This document shows, in pieces, positions 15,930 to 23,129 of a DNA stretch of 50,011 nt; positions within the stretch are counted from its first letter, which is position 1, and the number at the start of each line of letters is the position of its first letter. A program made the position numbers and the translations under genes. Source of the DNA: an uncultured cyanobacterium (GTDB lineage Bacteria; Cyanobacteriota; Cyanobacteriia; CACIAM-69d); contig CALGDE010000024.1 in assembly GCA_937883785.1 (NCBI GenBank), forward strand, positions 1-50,011. Reading direction: 5' to 3'. The notes under the pieces were generated by a model. That model ran no database searches. It saw only the letters and a program-made list of their open reading frames with translations, and was not told the DNA's origin.

Positions 15930-16829
15930 ATGACTAAGCCCCCAATAACTAAGCCCCCCTCTGATTCTGCGATCGCAGTGGCGATCGCCCCAGAAACTCA
16001 GCAGCTCATAACCCTATGGCTCCATGGTAAAAGTCGCCATACTCGCCGTTACTATCGTCGTGATGCAGAGCGGTTTTTGCAATTTGCGGACGCCCCGCTG
16101 AATGAGTTGGACGCTATGGACGTGCAGCGTTTTTTTGACCATCTGGAGGGTGAACGTTTGGCTCCCAGCAGCCTGGGACGTACCATTGCCGCCATCAAGT
16201 CGTTTTTGAAATTTGCCCATCAGATGGGGGTGAATCCTAACAATATTGGGTCCGCTTTTAAAGTGCCCAGCAGTAAGGACACCCTATCGGAGCGAATCTT
16301 GACCCGGGAGGAGGTGCTAGCGCTAATTGACCATGCCTCCAGCGATCGCAATCGGGTGATGCTGCGAATGTTGTATTCTTGCGGGCTGCGGGTGAGTGAG
16401 CTGTGTGGGTTGCAATGGCGGGATTTGCGATCGCGTCAGGACGGCGGGCAGGTGACCATTTACGGCAAAGGCAATAAAACCCGAGTGGTGCTGATTCCCG
16501 CCAGCGTATGGCAAGACTTGCACACCCTTAAGGAAAAACGCCCCACGCCCCCAACGCGCACCACCCCCGTGTTTCCAAGCCGAAAAGGCGGCGGTGCCCT
16601 AGACCCGTCCCAAATTATGCGCATCGTTCGTCAGGCGGCCCGCACAGCGGGTCTCGAAGCCAATATTTCCCCCCATTGGCTTCGTCATGCCCATGCCAGC
16701 CACTCCTTAGACCGAGGGGCACCAATTCACCTGGTGCAAAATACCCTGGGACATTCCAGCGTCGCCACCACCGGACGCTATCTCCACGCTCGTCCCCAGG
16801 ACAGCTCGTCTAAATATCTGGACCTATAG
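15930..16829 (+). CDS. Tyrosine recombinase (XerC/D-like)
   Basis: The 299-residue protein has an N-terminal SAM-like (core-binding) domain at about 25-110 and a C-terminal catalytic domain. Catalytic residues seen: Arg154 (SCGLRVSEL), Lys in the YGKGNKTR beta-hairpin near 178, His249 and Arg252 (HWLRHAHASH), His275 (LGHSSVATT) and nucleophile Tyr284 (GRYLHA). All needed residues are present, so it should be active in strand exchange. Length and the chromosomal setting without phage genes or att-like repeats point to a resident XerC/D-type resolvase rather than a prophage integrase. No dif-like site was recognised nearby. The N-terminus carries a TKPPITKPP duplication. The dispersed repeat copy 3 ends about 130 nt upstream. 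Confidence 0.92.
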   Translation: MTKPPITKPPSDSAIAVAIAPETQQLITLWLHGKSRHTRRYYRRDAERFLQFADAPLNELDAMDVQRFFDHLEGERLAPSSLGRTIAAIKSFLKFAHQMGVNPNNIGSAFKVPSSKDTLSERILTREEVLALIDHASSDRNRVMLRMLYSCGLRVSELCGLQWRDLRSRQDGGQVTIYGKGNKTRVVLIPASVWQDLHTLKEKRPTPPTRTTPVFPSRKGGGALDPSQIMRIVRQAARTAGLEANISPHWLRHAHASHSLDRGAPIHLVQNTLGHSSVATTGRYLHARPQDSSSKYLDL

Positions 16830-16859
16830 CTAAATCTACTAGCTGTTTAATCGGAACGT

Positions 16860-17375
16860 TTAATTCAGGCTGAGTTCGTAGTCGGCATAACCACCGTCGA
16901 AGGTACCCACCCATACTTCGTAACTGCCGGCAGATGGAGAACTGATGGTGACGGCTGCATCTGTATTGGTGGCGCTAATATCGTCGCCGCAAAGCCATTG
17001 TCCTTCGGGAGTTTTCACTGCCAAAGTGGTGTCCACGTCTGAGCTAAAGCTGTTAACGGTGATGGTTAGGCTGCTGGGTACCGTGTTTAAATCCAGACGG
17101 TGATTGGCTTCAAGAGAGGCAAAGCCGAGGCAGCTTTTTTGGGGGCGTCCTTGCCCGGCGGGGACGATTCCTTGGGGAATTGCCACACGTCCGCCAGCGG
17201 TTCCGACGACGGATAGGGGCAAGGTATCGGGAGACACGGCGAGGCTGGCGCTGGCGGTGGGGGCGCTAAGGATGGCACCAGTGACCAGAACGGAAATCGC
17301 TGGGGTTAGGGCGATCGCCCCTCTAACAATCCCCAAATTTTTTACGGTTTTTAAGGCAAATATCTTTAAAGTCAT
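16860..17375 (-). CDS. Small exported protein with PPC-like domain
   Basis: The 171-residue protein starts with a basic segment and a hydrophobic stretch (about 19-44, GAIALTPAISVLVTGAILSAP...ASA) that looks like a signal peptide. The mature part (about 80-171) reads ...LTITVNSFSSDVDTTLAVKTPEGQWLCGDDISATNTDAAVTISSPSAGSYEVWVGTFDG, the pattern of a pre-peptidase C-terminal-like beta-sandwich (D-T-T-L...P-x-G-x-W/D...G-x-Y-x-V/I). Two Cys (in KSCLGF and LCGDD) could form a disulfide outside the cytoplasm. A secreted binding or accessory protein is the best inference. No specific function recognised. Confidence 0.75.
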   Translation of the reverse strand: MTLKIFALKTVKNLGIVRGAIALTPAISVLVTGAILSAPTASASLAVSPDTLPLSVVGTAGGRVAIPQGIVPAGQGRPQKSCLGFASLEANHRLDLNTVPSSLTITVNSFSSDVDTTLAVKTPEGQWLCGDDISATNTDAAVTISSPSAGSYEVWVGTFDGGYADYELSLN

Positions 17376-17466
17376 AGGAAGGGTGCAAATTCTGTGGCGA
17401 TTGCGCTGTTAATTCACCCTAGCTTGACTGCCCTTCATCGGGGCGATTGCTGTAGAGATTTACAGA

Positions 17467-17643
17467 GTGGCTGTGGTTCTTATTGTTGTGGTGTTGGCGC
17501 TGCTGTCGATTCTGAACGTTGTATTCAACGTCATTTTCGTGTTTATCCCCGATGCCCTATTTCACCTGCTTCTACCGTTCTGGCAATGGTTGGCGATCGC
17601 CTTAGTTGCCACCGCCCTAGCCTGGGGGCTAGCCAAACCCTAA
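17467..17643 (+). CDS. 58-residue two-helix membrane protein
   Basis: A GTG at 17467 opens a 58-codon frame ending TAA 17641-17643. The product is almost entirely hydrophobic: helix 1 about 2-28 (VVLIVVVLALLSILNVVFNV), a short F-I-P-D-A-L turn, and helix 2 about 33-54, ending W-G-L-A-K-P. The frame uses ordinary codons, contains a HIP1 site and fills the gap between divergently placed neighbours, the exported protein and the hydroxylase. GTG 17473 is an alternative start; neither has a clear Shine-Dalgarno. No family recognised. It resembles small cyanobacterial thylakoid or membrane-complex subunits only in general form. Confidence 0.6.
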   Translation: MAVVLIVVVLALLSILNVVFNVIFVFIPDALFHLLLPFWQWLAIALVATALAWGLAKP

Positions 17644-17698
17644 GGTTCATTCTTACTATCCTTCGTTTAATGACTGCTAAGAGTTCACGTCTCAGGAT

Positions 17699-18985
17699 TT
17701 ACGTCTCAGAATTGGCCTCAGGGGGCACAAGCTGAGGGACACGCCCCCACTTTCCAGTCATTACCCGAATCGCAATTTGCTTAATAGGTGCCACCCGCTG
17801 CATGGCAAATAACCCCAGCCGCCGCACCGCCATCACCGGCAGCCACTGATTGGAAAATACCCGGTCCAAAATATCCGTGAAGCCTAAAATCAGCAGATTC
17901 CCCCATCGGCGCTGGCGATCATAGGGGCGCAAGGTTTCAACGGCTCCAAGATCGTCACCTCGCTGGCATGCTGCCACCAAGACTTCTGCCAGGGCTGCTC
18001 CATCGCGAATACCTAAGTTCAACCCCTGCCCACCGACTGGGTGGCAATTGTGGGCTGCTTCCCCCACCAATGCCAACCGCGGGGCAACATAGCGCTTTGA
18101 CTGCATTAGTTGTACCGGGAACAGTCGGCGATCGCTCACCAGCTCAAGCGATCCCAACTGATCCCCAAACCGCTGTGACAATTCCTGCAAAAACTCCTGG
18201 TCCTCTAGCTTCATCATTGCTTCCGCCTCTTCGTGGGGCGCTGTCCACACCACACGACAGGTGTTTCGCAGGGGCAAAATGGCGAAGGGACCGCTGGTTT
18301 GAAACCGTTCAAATGCCGTGTTGTTGTGATGCTTCTCCGGGCGCACCACCGTTACGATGCACGATTGCCAATATTTCCAGCCGCTGGTGGTGATGTCGGC
18401 TCCCGTACGTAGGGGCGATCGCGATCCATCAGCACCAATCACTAGCTTCGCCCGCACCTGGGAAGGAACCTCAACGGTGTCGTTACCGGGCTTGACCGCG
18501 ATATACGCCCAGTCCTCTTTGTAAGTAACGTTCTGGGCGATCGCTGGACCAATCCAATGCACATCGGGAGCTGCTTCCACCGCCCCCTGCAACGCTTCCA
18601 TCAAAACCATGTGCTCCGCCACATAGCCCAAATCCTCCTCTTCTCCGGCGTCAGCCGGTTCAAAGGTAACCACATCGGGCCAGTCACAATCTGACAAACG
18701 AATGTGGTGGAAAGGCTCTACCTGGGGACGTACCTGATCCCAAAGACCTAACCCACGAAAGATCCGCGCAGAGGTTAATGAAAAAGCGTAGGCTTGCGAT
18801 CGCCGAGCAGCGGAACCACGGGGGGAAGACTCCAGCACTGCCACCTTTAATCCCGAGCCCCGAAGCCCACAGGCTAAGGTTAAGCCCACAATGCCGCCTC
18901 CCACAATCACCACGTCGTAAGTGGCGATCCGTGAGTCTGGAACCAAGTCGGCAGGAATAGACGCAGGGGTAGGCTGGGTCAACAT
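17699..18985 (-). CDS. FAD-dependent hydroxylase, UbiH/COQ6 family
   Basis: The 428-residue flavoprotein monooxygenase has the dinucleotide motif DVVIVGGGIVGLTLACGL at about 23-40, the DG motif VIGADGSRSPLR near 190 and the GD-type motif LALVGEAAHNCHPVGGQGLNLGIRDG near 305. These three are diagnostic for class A aromatic hydroxylases of the UbiH/UbiF/COQ6 group. Cyanobacteria do not make ubiquinone by the standard route, so the substrate may be a plastoquinone-, tocopherol- or other ring-hydroxylation intermediate; sequence alone does not decide. The C-terminal amphipathic region (FSNQWLPVMAVRRLGLFAM) could bind the membrane. ATG start at 18985. It stands alone on the minus strand. Confidence 0.9.
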   Translation of the reverse strand: MLTQPTPASIPADLVPDSRIATYDVVIVGGGIVGLTLACGLRGSGLKVAVLESSPRGSAARRSQAYAFSLTSARIFRGLGLWDQVRPQVEPFHHIRLSDCDWPDVVTFEPADAGEEEDLGYVAEHMVLMEALQGAVEAAPDVHWIGPAIAQNVTYKEDWAYIAVKPGNDTVEVPSQVRAKLVIGADGSRSPLRTGADITTSGWKYWQSCIVTVVRPEKHHNNTAFERFQTSGPFAILPLRNTCRVVWTAPHEEAEAMMKLEDQEFLQELSQRFGDQLGSLELVSDRRLFPVQLMQSKRYVAPRLALVGEAAHNCHPVGGQGLNLGIRDGAALAEVLVAACQRGDDLGAVETLRPYDRQRRWGNLLILGFTDILDRVFSNQWLPVMAVRRLGLFAMQRVAPIKQIAIRVMTGKWGRVPQLVPPEANSET

Positions 18986-19303
18986 AAATAGTAAAACGGG
19001 AGAGAATCTTAAAAAATTGCGGTCAGAGCAACTGCAAAAAATCAGAATTTAAAAGTGGAGAAATACAAAAATAAAAAATGTTTAGATTGGAAAATCGTAA
19101 ACAAATGTATCTTCCATAACTCCATTTTGCCACGGATCTCTAATCCCATCAGCGACGCCATCCCCTTTTCAAGCTATTTGCCCATCGAGGCTTTAGACAT
19201 TTCGCCGTAGAAGCCGTTAATCATCAAAATACGACGATTAAACAGCGGCAGCCTCTAGGGTTTTTTATTCTAGAAATGCCTGTAGTACTCACTGTGTAAA
19301 GAC
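18986..19303. other. Intergenic region upstream of the hydroxylase
   Basis: A/T-rich sequence between the start of the hydroxylase gene and the degenerate repeat copy at 19304. It should hold the hydroxylase promoter (minus strand). I see no gene. ACTGTGTAA occurs twice (from 19290 and from 19306), probably a duplicated part of the repeat. Confidence 0.4.
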
Positions 19304-19344
19304 TTTACTGTGTAAGGATTTTGAAGCTTAGTGGATGACACGCC
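19304..19344 (-). repeat. Dispersed hairpin repeat, partial copy 5
   Basis: The plus strand reads ACTGTGTAAGGATTTTGAAG, then CTTAGTGGATGACACGCC. This is the reverse complement of the 5' two-thirds of unit A (compare CACTGTGTAGGGCTTC and GATGACACGCC in the reverse of copies 2 and 3). It is degenerate and lacks the far end. It abuts the stop codon of the HIT gene. Confidence 0.55.
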
Positions 19345-19698
19345 TTAGCCCGGTGGCCAAGACAAGTTACGCCCGCCCAAAAGGTGGAAGTGCAAGTGGG
19401 GCACCGTTTGTCCGCCTTCCGCACCAATATTGGTCACGACTCGGTAGCCATTTTTAAGCCCTGCTTCAGCAGCAACTTTTTGAATCACTATCATCAAGTG
19501 ACCTAAAAGCGCTCCTTGCTCAGAGGTTGCTGTTTCCAAACTTTCAATACGGACCTTGGGAATTACTAGAAGATGCACCGGAGCCTGGGGATTGATATCG
19601 CGGAAGGCTAGGCATTGATCATCTTCGTAAACGATGTCTGCGGGGATTTCCTTGCGAATGATTTTGCCGAAAATCGTGTCATTTGCCGCATTATCCAC
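19345..19698 (-). CDS. HIT-family nucleotide-binding protein
   Basis: The 117-residue cytosolic protein has the histidine-triad motif HLHFHLL (His101, His103, His105) and the usual C-terminus [10 protein letters not shown]. The N-terminal [28 protein letters not shown] and the central [10 protein letters not shown] strand are classical for the HINT/PKCI branch. It hydrolyses adenosine phosphoramidates or related nucleotide conjugates; the cellular role in cyanobacteria is unclear. The start is GTG 19698, supported by GGAGG five nt upstream and the lack of a better ATG. The stop TAA (19347-19345) is directly followed by the dispersed repeat. Confidence 0.95.
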   Translation of the reverse strand: MDNAANDTIFGKIIRKEIPADIVYEDDQCLAFRDINPQAPVHLLVIPKVRIESLETATSEQGALLGHLMIVIQKVAAEAGLKNGYRVVTNIGAEGGQTVPHLHFHLLGGRNLSWPPG

Positions 19699-20370
19699 TG
19701 CTGCCTCCGTGTGTTCCGCTCTTCGTGTTTATCCTAAGTCGCTAACCCTGTGAGGGCGATCGCCCTCAGCCAAGGTCACGCCGTTTAGCGTCTTGCTGCT
19801 CAAGATTTTGACCGCTTCCTGACGTAAGGCGGCAAGCCACAAGGTTTATCGAGTAACCGTACGCCCAGTCGCCGAATTTAGCTCTAATCCTTACTGACAC
19901 CACCAAGGTTAATCAAAGAGCGATTTAATACTTTTTTAATGTTCGCCTCGAATGCTTATGACACCTCTATTTATCAGGCTTTGAGGAAATTAATTAACCT
20001 TTGCGCAGTCCTGTTACATCTGATAACATTTATTGGCGTAAGTGCCATAAATATTTGCAAGCGTTATTAAAATCCCGCACGTTAAACGACTGCTGGTTTT
20101 TTAGAGGCTCAGTGGTATTCGTTGCGTTTTTCGCCCTGCTCAGTTGCCCGCACCGGTTTAGAGGGACGTATGGCTTTGGGCGCTATCCAGGTTTTCCAGG
20201 AGTTGGCGAACCTTAAAGTCAGTTTCGTCTATGGCGTCAACTTGACCGGTTTTGATCAAATTTTTTATTGCGGTGTTGTTCCTTTCCCTGTCACCGTTCC
20301 AGTTGATACGGCAAGTCGCGGTATCGCGCCTTTCTAAAACGTTTTAAGAAATCCAGAGGTCGAAATAAAT
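19699..20370. other. Intergenic region between the HIT gene and rpaB
   Basis: About 670 nt of divergent promoter space. Two short plus-strand frames (from 20001 and from 20122) have no family features and overlap each other, so I do not call them. The region holds an HLR1-like element (20013-20030) and should contain the rpaB promoter and leader. Confidence 0.45.
20013..20030 (+). promoter_or_regulatory. Candidate HLR1 (RpaB-binding) element upstream of rpaB
   Basis: HLR1 is two imperfect octamers (G/T)TTACA(T/A)(T/A) separated by 2 nt. Here GTTACATC (7 of 8) is followed by TG and ATAACATT (6 of 8). It lies about 340 nt upstream of the rpaB start. This could be autoregulation, but the match is imperfect and the distance long. 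Confidence 0.3.
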
Positions 20371-21114
20371 ATGCAGCCTGATAAGTCAAACGGAAAAATC
20401 CTTATTGTTGATGATGAACCTGCTCTGCGCCTTATTTTGACAACGCGGCTCTCTTTGGCGGGCTATCAGGTTGTGACGGCTGCTGATGGGGAAGAAGCGT
20501 TAGAGGTTTTTGCTAAAGAGAATCCCGATCTAATCGTTTTGGACGTGATGATGCCGAAGATGGATGGCTATGGGGTTTGTCAGGCCCTGCGTCAAGAGTC
20601 CAATGTGCCCATTATTATGTTGACCGCTCTGGGGGATGTGGGCGATCGCATCACCGGACTTCAGCTGGGAGCCGATGATTACCTAGCTAAGCCGTTTTCG
20701 CCCAAAGAGTTGGAAGCGCGTATCGCCTGCGTACTGCGACGGGTGAAGGATCGACGCTCCAGTTCCGATTCTGACCGCACGGTGGTTCAGGTAGGCACTT
20801 TGCGCATTGATACTCGCAAGCGCCAAGTATTTCGCGAGGACCGCCGCATCCGTTTAACCCACACGGAATTTAGCTTGCTGGAGCTGTTGTTTAATCGCAA
20901 CGGTGAAGCAGTGCCCCGAGCCGAGATCTTGCAAACCCTGTGGGGGTATGCGCCGCGAGTTCAAGCAGATATGCGGGTGGTGGATGTGCATGTGGCACGG
21001 CTGCGGTCAAAGCTGGAAGATGATCCCCGCAATCCTGAGGTGATTCTGACGGTGCGCGGCACAGGCTATGCGGCTCCCCGCATGGGTGAAGCGGCTGATG
21101 CCATTGGTGCGTAA
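20371..21114 (+). CDS. rpaB: OmpR-family response regulator RpaB
   Basis: The 247-residue protein has a receiver domain with phospho-acceptor Asp58 (LIVLDVMMPKMDGYGVCQ), acidic pocket D14-D15 and conserved Lys near 107 (LAKPFSPKELEARI). A winged-helix DNA-binding domain follows (RLTHTEFSLLELLF ... DMRVVDVHVARLRSKLEDDP ... VRGTGY). The MMPKMDGYGVCQ and TALGDVGDRITGLQLGADDY blocks match cyanobacterial RpaB rather than RpaA. RpaB binds HLR1 elements, represses high-light genes and activates photosystem I genes under low light, usually downstream of the kinase NblS. NblS is not in this window, which is usual. It stands alone on the plus strand. Confidence 0.88.
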   Translation: MQPDKSNGKILIVDDEPALRLILTTRLSLAGYQVVTAADGEEALEVFAKENPDLIVLDVMMPKMDGYGVCQALRQESNVPIIMLTALGDVGDRITGLQLGADDYLAKPFSPKELEARIACVLRRVKDRRSSSDSDRTVVQVGTLRIDTRKRQVFREDRRIRLTHTEFSLLELLFNRNGEAVPRAEILQTLWGYAPRVQADMRVVDVHVARLRSKLEDDPRNPEVILTVRGTGYAAPRMGEAADAIGA

Positions 21115-21223
21115 AGCCATTGTTCCCAAGGGGTTATTGCTTAATAGCGACTTTAGTTTTAGCAAAGGTTGGATTTGAGGAGGCGCTTCAGATTCAACGC
21201 TGTTTCAGTTGTTTTAATAGAAT

Positions 21224-21251
21224 CGAGCATCCAACGTCGGATTGATGCTCG
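21224..21251 (+). terminator. Hairpin between rpaB and gor
   Basis: CGAGCATC (21224-21231) and GATGCTCG (21244-21251) are perfect 8-bp arms around 12 nt. An alternative inner pairing ATCC/GGAT exists. No T-run follows, so termination is only a guess. Confidence 0.35.
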
Positions 21252-21323
21252 TTAAGTCACTGGTCTCAGGATCCTTTTACCATTGAGGAAGCCGTTGCAT
21301 TTCTGCTTTGGAGGGATCGGTCC

Positions 21324-22706
21324 ATGGGAACGCGGTATGACTATGACTTGTTTGTGATTGGCGCGGGCTCTGGGGGACTGGCGGCGTCGAAGCGGGCGGC
21401 GAGCTATGGGGCAAAGGTGGCGATCGCCGAGGGAGATTCGGTGGGGGGCACCTGCGTCATCCGCGGCTGTGTGCCGAAAAAATTAATGGTGTACGCGTCC
21501 CAGTTTTCTCACTGGTATAGTGACGCGGTGGGCTATGGCTGGGACGCGGTGGATCCCCAGTTCCACTGGGACAAGCTACTGACGGCGGTGGGGAATGAGG
21601 TTGATCGCCTAAATCAAGTGCATATTGATTCGCTGGACGAAGCGGGGGTTGAGCTGATTCGCGGTTTTGCTCGTTTCGTGGATAGCCACAAGGTGAAAGT
21701 GGGGAATCGCACCGTTTCCGCCAAGACCATTTTGATTGCGGCGGGAGGAGAGGCCATTAAGCCGGATCGACCGGGGATGGAGCACGCCATTACGTCGCGG
21801 AATATGTTTTTGCTGACGGCGCTACCCCAGCAGCCTCAGCGGTTTCTAGTGATTGGGGGCGGTTATATTGGGGTGGAATTTGCGGGAATTATGAACGGGC
21901 TGGGATCGGAAGTGACCCAGATGGTGCGCAGCGACGGGATTTTGCAGGGGTTTGATCAGGATTTGCGCGATAGCGTCACGGTGGGTATGCGCAATCGAGG
22001 CGTCAAGTTGTTTACAAAAGTGGACGATAAAACGTTCGAAATTGAAAAAACCGATTCGGGGCTAAAAGTGTCCATTGCCTTGAAAAAAGGAGAAGACCCC
22101 CAAACCTTCACTTTTGACGCAATTTTGGCCGCCACCGGTCGTAATCCTAAGCCGGTGCTGGATTTGCTGGAGCTGGATAAGGCAGGGGTAGAAATTAAAG
22201 ACGATGGGGCGATCGCCGTTACGGAAGATAGCTGCACCAGTCAGCCTCACATTTATGCGGTGGGGGACTGTACCGACCGGGCAGCGTTAACTCCCGTAGC
22301 GATCGCCGAAGGTCGCGCTTTTGCGGACACGGTGTTTGGTCACAAGCCCAGCGCTGTTAGCCACCACAAAATTCCTACGGCGGTATTTTCCCAACCGGAA
22401 GCTGCCACCGTGGGAATGACGGAAGCAGAAGCGCAGGAGCATTATGGGGACGGGGTCAAAGTCTATCGGGCGCGGTTCCGACCCATGTTCTACAGCTTGC
22501 CGAAGGTGGACGAGAAGGTGATGGTGAAGCTGATTGTGGAAGGGGCTGACGAGCGCATTTTGGGAATGCATATGGTGGGCAAGGACGCGGCAGAAATCAT
22601 TCAAAGCTTTGCGCCGGTGCTGTTGATGAATGGCACCAAAGCAGATTTGGATCGCACCATGGCCCTGCACCCCTCTACGGCAGAGGAGTTTGTCACCTTG
22701 CGGTAA
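21324..22706 (+). CDS. gor: Glutathione reductase
   Basis: The 460-residue FAD/NADPH disulfide oxidoreductase regenerates reduced glutathione. The FAD motif VIGAGSGGLAASKRAASYG is at 11-29 and the redox-active disulfide Cys44/Cys49 in GGTCVIRGCVPKK. The NADPH-binding region has VIGGGYIGVEFAG near 178, the second FAD site has YAVGDCTDRAALTPVAI, and the C-terminal active-site base lies in ALHPSTAEEF. The GGTCVIRGCVPKKLMVY form is typical of glutathione reductase rather than dihydrolipoamide or mercuric reductase. ATG 21324 follows GGAGGGATCGGTCC, a strong Shine-Dalgarno. The 209-nt gap from rpaB holds a hairpin, so separate transcription is likely. Confidence 0.95.
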   Translation: MGTRYDYDLFVIGAGSGGLAASKRAASYGAKVAIAEGDSVGGTCVIRGCVPKKLMVYASQFSHWYSDAVGYGWDAVDPQFHWDKLLTAVGNEVDRLNQVHIDSLDEAGVELIRGFARFVDSHKVKVGNRTVSAKTILIAAGGEAIKPDRPGMEHAITSRNMFLLTALPQQPQRFLVIGGGYIGVEFAGIMNGLGSEVTQMVRSDGILQGFDQDLRDSVTVGMRNRGVKLFTKVDDKTFEIEKTDSGLKVSIALKKGEDPQTFTFDAILAATGRNPKPVLDLLELDKAGVEIKDDGAIAVTEDSCTSQPHIYAVGDCTDRAALTPVAIAEGRAFADTVFGHKPSAVSHHKIPTAVFSQPEAATVGMTEAEAQEHYGDGVKVYRARFRPMFYSLPKVDEKVMVKLIVEGADERILGMHMVGKDAAEIIQSFAPVLLMNGTKADLDRTMALHPSTAEEFVTLR

Positions 22707-22722
22707 ACGGGCATTGGGCCGA

Positions 22723-22748
22723 TTCGTGGCGCGAGTTCGTGGCGCGAG
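22723..22748 (+). repeat. 13-bp tandem duplication
   Basis: TTCGTGGCGCGAG occurs twice head to tail (22723-22735, 22736-22748), just after the gor stop codon. It is a perfect local duplication with no known role. Confidence 0.8.
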
Positions 22749-22858
22749 TTAGTAAGGCGAGCGCTGGGGCAAGAAGGCATAAAGTTTTAGGGGCACTTTA
22801 ATGGAGGCGTCGGGTCGTAGGTTAAGTTAGAACCGTTGGCGCTATTTCAAGAAATTCT

Positions 22859-23083
22859 ATGAGTCCCATTACGCGCTATGCCCTATTTGGCATCTTATTA
22901 ATCGTGATTGTGGCCACGTTGTATCAGTGCGCCACGTCGGGAGGCTGGGGCGGCGGCGGCGTTTACGTTAGACCAGGCTATCGGGGCGGTAGCTACAACA
23001 GTGCGCCGAGTCGGCGATCCACCGGAGGGAGCCGTTCTACCGGTGGCAGCTTTCGCGGCGGTGGCCCCGGCGGCGGTAAGTAA
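22859..23083 (+). CDS. Small Gly/Ser/Arg-rich membrane protein
   Basis: The 74-residue protein has one N-terminal hydrophobic helix (about 7-25, YALFGILLIVIVATLYQCA), then a tail of Gly, Ser and Arg (GGSRSTGGSFRGGGPGGGK) that is likely disordered and positively charged. Cys24 sits at the end of the helix but lacks a standard lipobox (Y-Q-C). It is the first gene of a same-strand set with a spermidine-synthase-like membrane protein, a DUF4178 protein and SpeD. Small secreted or membrane partners are common in such sets. Not recognised as a named family. After the stop codon, direct repeats of AAG(T/C)AGGCGGCG continue to the next gene. Confidence 0.7.
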   Translation: MSPITRYALFGILLIVIVATLYQCATSGGWGGGGVYVRPGYRGGSYNSAPSRRSTGGSRSTGGSFRGGGPGGGK

Positions 23084-23129
23084 GTAGGCGGCGGCAAGTA
23101 GGCGGCGTAGTTAAGCAGGCGGCGTAATA

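Noticed and set aside
15930-16829. Tyrosine recombinase as a prophage or genomic-island integrase
   Set aside because: No att-like direct repeats, tRNA, excisionase or phage genes are nearby; neighbours are housekeeping genes and the length fits a resident XerC/D-like enzyme.
20001-20337. Two 71-codon plus-strand frames upstream of rpaB
   Set aside because: They overlap in different frames, have no family features and fall in an expected promoter/leader region.
22859-23083. Small Gly-rich protein as a lipoprotein
   Set aside because: The Cys after the helix is preceded by Y-Q rather than a lipobox (L-x-[A/G]-C), so lipidation is not supported.
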